Source: Dulcicalothrix desertica PCC 7102 (lineage in GTDB: Bacteria > Cyanobacteriota > Cyanobacteriia > Cyanobacteriales > Nostocaceae). Taken from it: a DNA stretch of 64,000 bases. Every line of letters starts with the position of its first letter. Position 1 is the stretch's first letter. This document shows positions 1-7,443 of this stretch, piece after piece. The notes under the pieces were generated by a model. It saw only the letters and a list, made by a program, of their open reading frames with translations, ran no database searches and was not told where the DNA came from. Where the stretch lies: the NCBI RefSeq assembly GCF_003991905.1, contig NZ_RSCL01000003.1, positions 375,516-439,515 on the forward strand. The letters run 5' to 3'. The position numbers and the translations under genes are program-made.

Positions 1-6
1 CCTTTA

Positions 7-606
7 ATGCGGAAAAATTTCGATGACACTTTTCAGTACGAGGAAGCTTTATCAACTCTTTGGGCTGTTGCAACTGCTAGTCAGGCGCCGATGTTAAATC
101 GTCCTACACCTCGCAATATGTGGGGACAAATTGCAAGTTCTAGTGTGTTGACTCAAGTTCGTGCTGATTTAACTCCCGATACCCAAGAGATATTTACTTG
201 CTATCAAAAGCAATCTTTTTCATTTGTACCCGAACAACAATGGTACGTTCAAGATTTGGGAACTTATGAAAGTGCTGTAGCTGGTGAAGTTCTACCTGGA
301 AGTGGCCCCTATCGTTATCGTTCTACTTTATCAGGCGCCGACTATGAGGTTGTTGTTGTCTTGGCAAACAAAGCTTGGCGTTCGACTCAAGTACCTTTAG
401 AACATTTAAATTTAGAAGACCGCAGTATTAGTCTATTGCGAAAGTTAGATTTAAATTTTGGTGTGGTGATTTGGAGTATTGAGCCAAATTTAGAGAAAGC
501 AGCGATAGCACGGGTAGAAAGTTTCCCTACTTGGGAACAAGTCGAATTAGTTTGGTCAGAACTTGCAGATAGCTTATACGAGGTACTATGCCAAAAATCT
601 ATGTAA
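7..606 (+). CDS. Unrecognised protein upstream of ATP-grasp fusion, possibly 5'-incomplete
   Basis: A 199-residue soluble protein that I do not assign to a family. The reading frame is open to the left edge of the window, so the first ATG at position 7 may be internal. There is no signal peptide or membrane segment. The C-terminal half has alternating hydrophobic stretches (VVVVLAN, FGVVIWSI) typical of an alpha/beta fold. Its last 19 bases overlap the start of the next gene in another frame, which implies translational coupling and a shared task with that ATP-grasp/oxygenase protein. It could be a substrate-binding or scaffold partner; this is inference from context only. Confidence 0.7.
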   Translation: MRKNFDDTFQYEEALSTLWAVATASQAPMLNRPTPRNMWGQIASSSVLTQVRADLTPDTQEIFTCYQKQSFSFVPEQQWYVQDLGTYESAVAGEVLPGSGPYRYRSTLSGADYEVVVVLANKAWRSTQVPLEHLNLEDRSISLLRKLDLNFGVVIWSIEPNLEKAAIARVESFPTWEQVELVWSELADSLYEVLCQKSM

Positions 607-2222
607 TCGGTCTAGATAGTGACCGCACTTTTTGTTATTTCGTTAAACTAGCTGCTAGTAAAGGACTTGAGCTAGAAGTAATTAACTTACGCGAAGTGAT
701 TACTGAGGGGGATTGGTCGATACAATTACCTGTAGATGGTAATAGTTGGATTAGAAGCGGCGCCACTACCTACCACCTTGACCCAAATGCAGGATATTAT
801 TGTCGAATCATCAACCTTGCTTCTGTACAGTCAGATATATTACTTGCCCACCGATGGCAGGGTTTAGTTGTAGCTCTAACAGCTTGGTTAGAACAAATTC
901 CTGGAAAAGTTATTAACCGTCCTAATTGCCGTGGTGATAATAGCAGTAAGCCTCTACATGAATTATCATTACAATATTACGGACTTAAAGTAGCTCCGAG
1001 TATAACTAGCTCTAATCCAATAAAATTAGCAGAATTTGTAAGTTCGCAACAAGCAATAGTAAAACCAATTTCTGGAATACGCGCAAATAGTCGCATTGTC
1101 AAACAAGAAGAATTTAGCAATTTCCATCCCAGTCAAGGGCCCGTTCACCTACAAAAATTTATCCTCGGTTCGGATGTGCGAGTTCATGTAGTGGACGATA
1201 ATTATCAAGCCGAACTTATTCAATGTCCTACCGTTGATTATAGACTCGATTACCAATTAGCCGAACATTTTCCTAATCATCAAATTCCTTCAGATTTAGC
1301 AAGACAAATTATTAAAGCAACAAAAGCTTTTGGTTTGGTTTTTGCAGGTTGGGATTTTAAACTTACTCCCGAAGGTGAATATTGGTGCTTAGAAGCTAAC
1401 CCTATGCCTGGTTTTGATGGTTATGACCGTCGTTGTGAAGGTCAAATTACTGATTTAATTATAGATTATCTCACTCCAAAAACTAAATTAATACCAACAA
1501 CTTCTATATCAAATCCAAACCAATTAATTACTGCACAACAAGGCGCCAGTATATATTCAGATATTAACTCTCTAAGAGAACATTGGCTTGTACGCGGTAG
1601 TTCCGATAATATATTTGCTACTTTGGGAGCTGCTAGCTATTTAGACTGCGGTGAATATAAAGATACTCAAGATACTTATTTTCAAAAAGCTAGCCGTTAT
1701 AATCCTATCTTGCGTCAACATTTCGGTTGGCTCTATAATTTAGTTCAAGAATATCTTGAAATTACACTCGGCGCCGAAGTTAAATATCGAGAAGATGCAG
1801 CATACCCAGGATTTCACATTTGGTTATCTAGTGCTATTCCCACCTTACCTGTAGCTTCAATGCACTTTGATTTACAGTATCAATATTTAACTTGGAATAA
1901 ACCAGAAAATATCGACTTTAGCCAAAGTCTATCTTTTACCCTACCAATTCAGCTACCAGCTAGCGGTGGAGGTTTGAATCTTTGCGATATTAATTATATG
2001 GAGTACTTAGATATTCGACAACATAACCAACTCGATTGGGATTTAATTCCTCGATTTCGTAGTCAAAACTATCATCCTTACAAAGTTGGAGAAATAGTAA
2101 TGCATTCTGGACATACAATGCACCAAATTGCACCAACTAGCACTGTACAACAAAGCGATGCACGAGTCACCCTTCAAGGTCATGGGGTTTGCGTAGATGG
2201 AGTATGGTGGATTTATTGGTGA
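588..2222 (+). CDS. ATP-grasp (RimK-like) fused to 2OG-Fe(II) oxygenase-like domain
   Basis: A 544-residue protein with two enzymatic parts. Residues 1-295 look like an ATP-grasp ligase: a nucleotide-binding lysine region (QAIVKPISG, about 152-160) and the terminal metal-binding signature DFKL...CLEANPMPGFDGYD (about 255-280). Such enzymes use ATP to join a carboxylate to an amine. Residues 320-400 are helical. The C-terminal part carries MHFD (H426-x-D428), a late HSGHTMH stretch (about 505-511) and an Arg near 526, matching the HxD...H...R pattern of iron/2-oxoglutarate dioxygenases. It is translationally coupled to the preceding gene by a 19-base overlap. A role in peptide or small-molecule modification is inferred. 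The oxygenase assignment rests on spaced motifs and is less certain than the ATP-grasp one. Confidence 0.8.
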   Translation: MPKIYVIGLDSDRTFCYFVKLAASKGLELEVINLREVITEGDWSIQLPVDGNSWIRSGATTYHLDPNAGYYCRIINLASVQSDILLAHRWQGLVVALTAWLEQIPGKVINRPNCRGDNSSKPLHELSLQYYGLKVAPSITSSNPIKLAEFVSSQQAIVKPISGIRANSRIVKQEEFSNFHPSQGPVHLQKFILGSDVRVHVVDDNYQAELIQCPTVDYRLDYQLAEHFPNHQIPSDLARQIIKATKAFGLVFAGWDFKLTPEGEYWCLEANPMPGFDGYDRRCEGQITDLIIDYLTPKTKLIPTTSISNPNQLITAQQGASIYSDINSLREHWLVRGSSDNIFATLGAASYLDCGEYKDTQDTYFQKASRYNPILRQHFGWLYNLVQEYLEITLGAEVKYREDAAYPGFHIWLSSAIPTLPVASMHFDLQYQYLTWNKPENIDFSQSLSFTLPIQLPASGGGLNLCDINYMEYLDIRQHNQLDWDLIPRFRSQNYHPYKVGEIVMHSGHTMHQIAPTSTVQQSDARVTLQGHGVCVDGVWWIYW

Positions 2223-2327
2223 GGAGCTTAAAAAGCAATGATTGTGGGGGATGTTTTTGTGTAACCTGTTATTTATAGAATATGCGGCTCATGTACGAGC
2301 GAATTAACAAAGGCAGGTTACGATTCA

Positions 2328-2912
2328 ATGGCTTATTCCTGGTTTAAAGCATTTCACATTATTGGTGTCGTCGTTTGGTTCGCTGGGTTATTTTACTTAG
2401 TACGCTTGTTCATTTATCATATTGAGGCTGAACAAGAACCAGAACCAGCAAAAACGATACTTCAAAAACAGTATCAAATCATGGAGAAGCGTCTCTACAA
2501 TATCATTACGACTCCTGGAATGTTGGTGACTGTCGCTTGTGCAGTTGGGTTACTGGTTTCTCAACCTGACTGGTTACACCAAACTTGGTTACACGTCAAA
2601 CTTGGTTTTGTTGTTGTGTTATTAGGCTATCACCATTACTGCAAACGCTTAATGAAGCAACTAGAAGCGGGTACTTGTAAGTGGACGAGTAAACAAATGC
2701 GTGCGCTAAATGAGGCGCCTACGCTTTTACTAGTTGCTATTGTATTACTTGCAGTGTTCAAAAACAGCCTACCCACAGATACAACCGTCTGGGTAATTTT
2801 TGGACTAGTTGTCCTCATGGCTGTTACTATCCAACTTTACGCTCGTAAACGGCGCCTTGATAAAGAAAAAGAATTAGCTCAAGTCGCTAGTACCCAACAA
2901 CTACAAGCCTAA
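2328..2912 (+). CDS. hemJ: Protoporphyrinogen oxidase HemJ
   Basis: A 194-residue integral membrane protein of the HemJ family (TIGR00701). It oxidises protoporphyrinogen IX to protoporphyrin IX, the last step shared by heme and chlorophyll synthesis. Four hydrophobic segments are visible (about 5-27, 57-75, 85-100, 130-160). The conserved early histidine in the first helix (FHIIGVVVWFAGLFYL) and the EKRLYN motif before helix 2 are present. The length fits the family. The basic tail RKRRLDKEKE is probably cytoplasmic. It stands alone between a membrane-protein gene and the ATP-grasp operon. AcsF, which acts further down the chlorophyll branch, is encoded about 43 kb away in the same window. 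Confidence 0.9.
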   Translation: MAYSWFKAFHIIGVVVWFAGLFYLVRLFIYHIEAEQEPEPAKTILQKQYQIMEKRLYNIITTPGMLVTVACAVGLLVSQPDWLHQTWLHVKLGFVVVLLGYHHYCKRLMKQLEAGTCKWTSKQMRALNEAPTLLLVAIVLLAVFKNSLPTDTTVWVIFGLVVLMAVTIQLYARKRRLDKEKELAQVASTQQLQA

Positions 2913-2928
2913 ACAAAGTTAAAAGTTA

Positions 2929-2991
2929 TGAGTGCTGAGTGCTGAGTAATAATTTATAGTTCTTAACTCAGAACTCAGCACTCAGCACTCT
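2929..2991. repeat. Heptanucleotide tandem repeat forming an inverted repeat
   Basis: The left arm (about 2930-2947) is made of TGCTGAG heptamers and the right arm (about 2973-2990) of the complementary CTCAGCA units, so the RNA would fold into a long hairpin. Related copies lie after acpP and before the GerMN gene. It follows the hemJ stop and could help end transcription, but there is no clean U-tract. Confidence 0.75.
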
Positions 2992-3053
2992 TTACTCTCA
3001 AAATGTCATACATTAAGAAATGTAAACCTTAATTTTGACATCTCTGGCTAAGT

Positions 3054-3533
3054 ATGTCCGACAAGCCTTTAGGGACACCTCGTCCTTTGTGGAAAGTAAT
3101 ATCATTATCTGTAGTTACGTTGATGTTGTACTACGGTTGGTACAAATGGATTATTCAAGAAGAACTGCGTAATTATAAAGGTAACGGTTGGTCGGGTACG
3201 CTTTGTATGGCGCCGTTTGTTTTAGGTGTAGCAGTGCCTCAATTATTACGTATATTTGACCCAGATGTACCAGGATGGTTTGGTTGGTTTTCTTTTCTGG
3301 GCATTGCTTGGATATATATTGTGCAGTTTCGCTTATATCAAGATGTAAATGAGTTATACCGTGAAGCTGGCATGAAAGAACCGTTAGTTGTTTGGTGGAT
3401 ATTTATACCAGGTTTAAATTTAGTTGTGGGTTTACGACAAATTCACTTTTTAAGTCAATATTGGGCAAAGCAACAAGGTATTATTGTTAATGATACAGTT
3501 GCTGATAATATCCCTTTTCTTTCTACTATCTAA
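3054..3533 (+). CDS. Small multi-pass membrane protein, DUF4234-like
   Basis: A 159-residue protein with about four hydrophobic segments (roughly 13-30, 48-65, 75-92, 110-127), rich in Trp and Tyr (YYGWYKWII, WFGWFSFLGIAWIYIV). The overall look resembles DUF4234-type membrane proteins of unknown function, but I cannot confirm the family. The start ATG lies just after a short A/T-rich leader. Transcription is in the same direction as hemJ but a repeat-derived hairpin lies between, so it is probably independent. Confidence 0.75.
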   Translation: MSDKPLGTPRPLWKVISLSVVTLMLYYGWYKWIIQEELRNYKGNGWSGTLCMAPFVLGVAVPQLLRIFDPDVPGWFGWFSFLGIAWIYIVQFRLYQDVNELYREAGMKEPLVVWWIFIPGLNLVVGLRQIHFLSQYWAKQQGIIVNDTVADNIPFLSTI

Positions 3534-3625
3534 TTCTTACCTCTGTGTCAAGAGCGTCTGGAGTGGTAAGAGAAAAGATTTTTTTACCACAGAGGCACTC
3601 TTAGCGCAGAGAAATATAAGTAAAA

Positions 3626-4486
3626 ATGCTAATACAATCATTATTTACCAACCGCATAGCTGTACTAGCAACCATGCACCAAAAAGAGCAAGTCATGGCG
3701 CCTATTTTAGAGGACTTAGGCTTAAAAGTCATAGTGCCAGCTAATTTTAATACCGATACATTCGGTACTTTTACTCGTGAAATTAAACGACCAGGCACGC
3801 AAATAGAAGCTGCTCGTATAAAAGCAGAGAAAGTATTAGAAATTACAGGTGAAACAATAGCTGTAGCAAGTGAAGGAAGTTTTGCGCCGCATCCTAGCTT
3901 ACCTTATATTTCTAGCAACCGCGAAATAGTTATTTTTATTGATAAAACTCATGATTTAGAAATTATTGGCGAAGAGTTATCAATCGATACTAATCATGGC
4001 TCTAAAATTATTAGTACTGTTGATGAAGCTTTTGAATTTGCCAGTAAAGTTGGTTTTCCTGAACATGGCTTAATTGTGATGTTTGATGAAAACCCTAAAA
4101 ATAGTAGTGAAGTATTTAAGGGTATTAATACATTAGATAAGTTGACAGAAGCTGTGAATTTTGTATTCAATCATTCTACAACCAGAAAAGCACATATTGA
4201 AACCGATATGCGCGCAATGTACAACCCGACGCGAATGAAGAATATTGAGAAAGCTACTCGTAATTTAATTAGTAAAATAAATAGCTGTTGCCCTCAATGT
4301 TCGGCGCCTGGTTTTGATATTACTCAACGAATTCAGGGTTTACCTTGTGAGTTATGCTATGCACCAACACTTTTAACCAAATCTGTTATTTACCAGTGTA
4401 AAAAGTGCAGTTATAAAGAAGATAAGTTGTATCCTGATGGCGCCGAGTTTGCTGACCCTGGTCAATGTATGTATTGTAATCCTTAG
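3626..4486 (+). CDS. DUF6671 family protein with C-terminal zinc-ribbon cysteines
   Basis: A 286-residue soluble protein that matches my recollection of the DUF6671 family (function unknown). The N-terminal alpha/beta region begins RIAVLATMHQKEQV and contains GTFTREIKRPG and a conserved VASEGSFAPHP stretch. The last 70 residues hold four Cys-x2-Cys pairs (CPQC, CELC, CKKC, CMYC), a likely pair of zinc knuckles. The ATG is preceded by repeat-like DNA and lacks an obvious ribosome-binding site. Family assignment is from motif memory, function unknown. Confidence 0.8.
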   Translation: MLIQSLFTNRIAVLATMHQKEQVMAPILEDLGLKVIVPANFNTDTFGTFTREIKRPGTQIEAARIKAEKVLEITGETIAVASEGSFAPHPSLPYISSNREIVIFIDKTHDLEIIGEELSIDTNHGSKIISTVDEAFEFASKVGFPEHGLIVMFDENPKNSSEVFKGINTLDKLTEAVNFVFNHSTTRKAHIETDMRAMYNPTRMKNIEKATRNLISKINSCCPQCSAPGFDITQRIQGLPCELCYAPTLLTKSVIYQCKKCSYKEDKLYPDGAEFADPGQCMYCNP

Positions 4487-4488
4487 AT

Positions 4489-4521
4489 ATGGAACGGGCA
4501 GGGATGCCCATTCCACAAGAG
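4489..4521. repeat. Dispersed GGGCATCCCTGCCC-type repeat
   Basis: A short copy (GGAACGGGCAGGGATGCCC followed by ATTCCACAAG) of a palindrome-containing element found at least nine more times in intergenic DNA of this window. The GGGCA/TGCCC core can form a hairpin. It sits in the convergent gap between the DUF6671 and acyltransferase genes. Confidence 0.75.
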
Positions 4522-4537
4522 CATTCTACAAGATGTG

Positions 4538-5503
4538 TTACCAAAATAAATGATTTAGGAAGTTACGAAAAAGTTTGGCGCATGAAGGTTCTTGGTAATT
4601 TTTAGGTAGTAAGTTTTGCATGTTGTATTGTAATTCGTCGATGACTGTTTGTATTTGCTGTGATTTGGGACGGGTACATTGAGGTAATATTATTGGTTCG
4701 CCAATTCTGACTGTTAGCTGTTTGCGGAAAAATAGGTCTTTCGTTCCTATCAATGCTATGGGTACAATTGGTACACCTGAACGTAGTGCATAAATTACGG
4801 CGCCTCTTTTTAGGGGTAATAATTGACTTTCGACGGCACCTAGTTTACCTTCGGGAAATAGCATGATGCTTTCGTTACGTGCGAAAATACCGCAAACGAT
4901 GCGGTCTAGTCTTCGCATTGACTCGATAGAATTACCCTTGGGTACATATTTTTCAATGTCCGCAGCTAGAGCAACTAAGTCTTCACGTCCGTTTTTTGCT
5001 GCTTCTATTACTGCTATTTCTTCTTTCCATAATCTATCTAATGGAATTACTCCCTTAGCAAAGTGCAGTAATAATCTTTTCCATACACTGTTATATAGTG
5101 TGCGCGCATCACCTAAGATATGAAAGTATGGCTTTGCTGGTAATTCTGATAACAACAGAAACGGGTCGATGTGGTTGAGGTGATTAGCTGCAAACAGTAC
5201 TGGAGTATTGGGTATTCTTTCGGGGTTTTCAACTTTGACCTTAAATAATGTATGGATTAACCCACGCAACACTGCACGGCGAATTTTTCCACTGATACGA
5301 TTTTCTCGACCTGTGAAGATTGCATTTTCTTGTGATGACAGCGCTTGTTCTATCATCTTGTTGCTTTTTGCACAACGCGCATATGCTACACCCTCACCTG
5401 CACGCTTTATTGTCGCTTCTGTTAATTCAGGTAAAGGTTGTTGATATTCGCTTGCTTGAGAGGGCTTCGACTGCAACATTGATACCATAGCGCTGTTTCT
5501 CAC
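4538..5503 (-). CDS. 1-acyl-glycerol-3-phosphate acyltransferase family protein (PlsC-like)
   Basis: A 321-residue protein with a PlsC/LPLAT acyltransferase core. It carries the catalytic NHLNHIDPF box (NHxxxxD type, about residues 112-120), an IPLDR block and the substrate-binding FPEGKLG box (about 214-220), followed by GVPIVPIALIGTKDLFF. Such enzymes move an acyl group onto lysophosphatidate in membrane phospholipid synthesis, or onto another acceptor. About 80 residues precede the core, which is longer than minimal PlsC, so the acceptor is uncertain. It has no strong membrane segments. Divergent from the Yfr1 locus side; no operon partner. Confidence 0.85.
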   Translation of the reverse strand: MRNSAMVSMLQSKPSQASEYQQPLPELTEATIKRAGEGVAYARCAKSNKMIEQALSSQENAIFTGRENRISGKIRRAVLRGLIHTLFKVKVENPERIPNTPVLFAANHLNHIDPFLLLSELPAKPYFHILGDARTLYNSVWKRLLLHFAKGVIPLDRLWKEEIAVIEAAKNGREDLVALAADIEKYVPKGNSIESMRRLDRIVCGIFARNESIMLFPEGKLGAVESQLLPLKRGAVIYALRSGVPIVPIALIGTKDLFFRKQLTVRIGEPIILPQCTRPKSQQIQTVIDELQYNMQNLLPKNYQEPSCAKLFRNFLNHLFW

Positions 5504-5702
5504 TCACTAATTTTTTATTCTTATATATCCAAGCTACGCTATCTAATACCCTCTGGTATATTCATATAGGCAGTTTATTCAAATGTCCCTAATGCTCGTC
5601 TTCACCGAAGCCCGAAAACTGCACAATTACCGTTCTCCAACCACTTATATCGATGGACAGATGCACAACTGCCATATAGTATTATGAAGGCGCCTGTCGG
5701 TC

Positions 5703-5776
5703 AAATAAAAAGCTCCCTCATCTAAAGACAAGGAAGCAGGGGGTGTGGTGTGAGGAGCAAACTCAATGTTTGCATT
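5703..5776 (-). ncRNA. yfr1: Yfr1-type small regulatory RNA
   Basis: Read on the minus strand, this region shows the architecture of the cyanobacterial sRNA Yfr1. There is a 5' hairpin (GCAAAC, loop ATTGA, GTTTGC). It is followed by an unpaired stretch with CTCCTCACACCACA, nearly the ultraconserved Yfr1 core ACUCCUCACAC. An 11-bp terminator stem (GCTTCCTTGTC / GATGAGGGAGC, loop TTTA) then runs into TTTTTATTT. A TATAAT box lies just upstream at plus-strand 5783-5788, so transcription should start near 5776. Known Yfr1 regulates outer-membrane porin mRNAs by pairing through this core. Assignment is by sequence reading only. Confidence 0.85.
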
Positions 5777-5782
5777 ACTGCA

Positions 5783-5788
5783 ATTATA
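5783..5788 (-). promoter_or_regulatory. -10 box of the Yfr1 promoter
   Basis: Perfect TATAAT on the minus strand, about 7 bases ahead of the predicted 5' end of the Yfr1-type RNA. No clear -35 hexamer was seen. Confidence 0.55.
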
Positions 5789-6207
5789 CTAAATTTTATA
5801 TGAAGTAGTTATGACATCAGTGTGAATTTTAAGTAATTTCTCTAAAAACATGCTTGGCACGACTTTACAAATTACACATACACCTAACTGTATAATTAGT
5901 CGGAGCATAAACTGTACTATCTCTAACTACTTATGGTAGATGCCAATATCTAAAAAAAATCTTAAAACTAAAGTATGAATTGCGGAATTAATGCGATTCT
6001 GATTGTAAGTATAAATTACTTAATATATCTGAGACAAATATATAAAGTCTCTAAATTTAAAAAAACACAACTCTAGATACAAGCGTCAGCCATTATGTAA
6101 CAAAGATTTGGAAAAATGATGTAACATATTGTTAAGTGTTTCTTCTGAATCTTGAAAGCAAATATTGGAACGTTAATACTTGAGGTCAGCTAGGAGATGC
6201 TGAGGTA
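5789..6207. other. Intergenic, A/T-rich, nothing recognised
   Basis: The stretch between the Yfr1 promoter and the small ORF at 6208 is A/T-rich and has stops in all frames. I see no RNA structure or repeat family here that I can support. Confidence 0.6.
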
Positions 6208-6450
6208 ATGAGTCCGTTGTTAATAATTTCTCAATTCCTTACTCACAAATTTCCGTGGTGGGGAATTTGTCAACTTAAATTTGACCCAAAGTATAACACT
6301 TTGTACATGCGTTGTGTCAACCCAGATACAAGAAGAGCCATATTCAAGGAAGCTTCGGCACTGTCAAACTTGGATATCGGTATCGAACGGTTTATTGTTG
6401 TGTATCCTGGTTATCCTGATATTATTATTCCTTATGCTCATAGCCAATAA
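6208..6450 (+). CDS. Small conserved-looking hypothetical protein (80 aa)
   Basis: An 80-residue protein with no recognised domain. The composition is protein-like (FPWWGICQLKFDPKYNTLYMRCVNPDTR...) and the ATG is preceded by AGGAG at about 6189-6193, followed by GAGG closer to the start. It ends shortly before a hairpin that also serves the tRNA-Thr transcript on the other strand. No membrane segment or signal peptide. Function unknown. Confidence 0.6.
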   Translation: MSPLLIISQFLTHKFPWWGICQLKFDPKYNTLYMRCVNPDTRRAIFKEASALSNLDIGIERFIVVYPGYPDIIIPYAHSQ

Positions 6451-6468
6451 GGTTAAAAATACTAATAA

Positions 6469-6504
6469 AACAAGGTTCCCTATATATTTTGGGGAACCTT
6501 GTTT
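6469..6504 (-). terminator. Hairpin terminator between small ORF and tRNA-Thr
   Basis: Arms AACAAGGTTCCC and GGGGAACCTTGTT pair almost perfectly. On the minus strand the hairpin is followed by a T-rich run, directly behind the tRNA-Thr gene. It may work in both directions. Confidence 0.75.
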
Positions 6505-6508
6505 AGTA

Positions 6509-6580
6509 AGCCCATGACGGGGATTGAACTCGTGACCTCACCCTTACCAAGGGTGTGCTCTACCACTGAGCTACATGGGC
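6509..6580 (-). tRNA. tRNA-Thr (GGU)
   Basis: On the minus strand a 72-base cloverleaf can be folded: acceptor arm GCCCATG/CATGGGC, D arm GCTC-AGTGGTA-GAGC, anticodon arm CACCC-TTGGTAA-GGGTG with anticodon GGT, and T loop TTCAATC. The T stem has one A.C mismatch. No CCA is encoded. Confidence 0.95.
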
Positions 6581-6611
6581 GTATATTCATAAACGTAATG
6601 TCGTACATTTT

Positions 6612-6639
6612 GTAGAGACGCGATTAATCGCGTCTCTAC
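6612..6639. repeat. 28-bp perfect palindrome, GTAGAGAC family
   Basis: The arms start GTAGAGACGCGATT and mirror exactly. It lies between the two tRNA genes and resembles other GTAGAGAC/GTCTCTAC palindromes at 20542-20569 and, imperfectly, near 16981-17008. Confidence 0.85.
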
Positions 6640-6647
6640 GTAGAAGA

Positions 6648-6728
6648 TGGGCCGAGCTGGATTTGAACCAGCGTAGCTTTCGCAACGGATTTACAGTCCG
6701 TCTCCATTAACCACTCGGACATCGACCC
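6648..6728 (-). tRNA. tRNA-Tyr (GUA)
   Basis: A class II tRNA of about 81 bases on the minus strand: acceptor GGGTCGA/TCGGCCC, anticodon arm ACGGA-CTGTAAA-TCCGT with anticodon GTA, a long variable arm (TGCGAAAGCTACG region) and T loop TTCAAAT. Discriminator base A. Confidence 0.95.
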
Positions 6729-6799
6729 AAGTCATCTACGACAATTTATATTAGCACAGTGGACAGAAATTACAAGGGGTTTAAGAAAAAAAAATTGTA

Positions 6800-6880
6800 G
6801 GGCGGGTTAACCAAAATATTTGATTCCCTACCAGGATATTGTAAACCCGCCCGACTACCAGGATATTGTAAACCCGCCCA
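6800..6880 (-). terminator. GGGCGGGTT / AACCCGCCC inverted and direct repeat
   Basis: The left arm GGGCGGGTTAAC (6800-6811) can pair with either of two copies of a 25-bp direct repeat (6828-6852 and 6855-6879, each ending AACCCGCCC). Read on the minus strand, it comes right after the 6886-7419 gene and is followed by T-rich DNA (complement of AAAAAAAAA), so it is a plausible terminator. Confidence 0.65.
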
Positions 6881-6885
6881 TACAT

Positions 6886-7419
6886 TTACGCCACGTTTGG
6901 ATTGAGGAAACGATTTGCGAATTTCATGACATCACCCAAATCAGTGTCCCCATCTCCATCGCTGTCGAGGAATGAGTTTAGTAGGGGGTTTGAATTACCC
7001 CAGGCGCCTGTTTGTGGGGCGCCCATTTGCAGCATTCCCAATACGGCAGAAACTACTGTTGGTAAAGCTGACTGTACGAGGTTGGGACTCATACCAGTTT
7101 GCTTTGTAACCGTTTCGCTAATTTGCTGCATTAACTGCGGTGACAGTAGTGAAGTTAATGAACTACCAGAGGCGCCACTGGCCACTACTTGACTAATTAA
7201 ATTTTCTAAGCGACCAGTACCAATTGTTGTTTGCTGCTGTTTGAGAACCGGACGAATCATGTTACCAACTATTGATACCATGCTTTGCACTTGGTTCGGC
7301 TGCATTCCACGGTTGGTTGTCAAACTTTGAACTGAGTTCATTATTGAAGCAAGTTGCGGCACATTTGCTGAGGAGTCTGGATTATTAATTGCACTCAAAA
7401 CATCAAAGAACATACTCAT
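6886..7419 (-). CDS. DUF937-like protein with C-terminal calcium-loop motif
   Basis: A 177-residue Ser/Gln/Met-rich protein resembling the DUF937/YidB-like helical family. Repeated hydrophobic patterns run through VQSMVSIVGNMIRPVL and VQSALPTVVSAVLGML. The C-terminus has DSDGDGDTDLGDVMKFAN, an Asp-rich loop like a dockerin or EF-hand-type calcium site. No signal peptide. It starts 24 bases after the stop of the upstream PstS-DUF4912 gene, with a GGAGATAACC ribosome-binding site just before the ATG. The two are probably one operon. Function unknown; calcium binding is inferred from the loop. Confidence 0.8.
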   Translation of the reverse strand: MSMFFDVLSAINNPDSSANVPQLASIMNSVQSLTTNRGMQPNQVQSMVSIVGNMIRPVLKQQQTTIGTGRLENLISQVVASGASGSSLTSLLSPQLMQQISETVTKQTGMSPNLVQSALPTVVSAVLGMLQMGAPQTGAWGNSNPLLNSFLDSDGDGDTDLGDVMKFANRFLNPNVA

Positions 7420-7443
7420 GGTTATCTCCTGATTAAAAACTAC

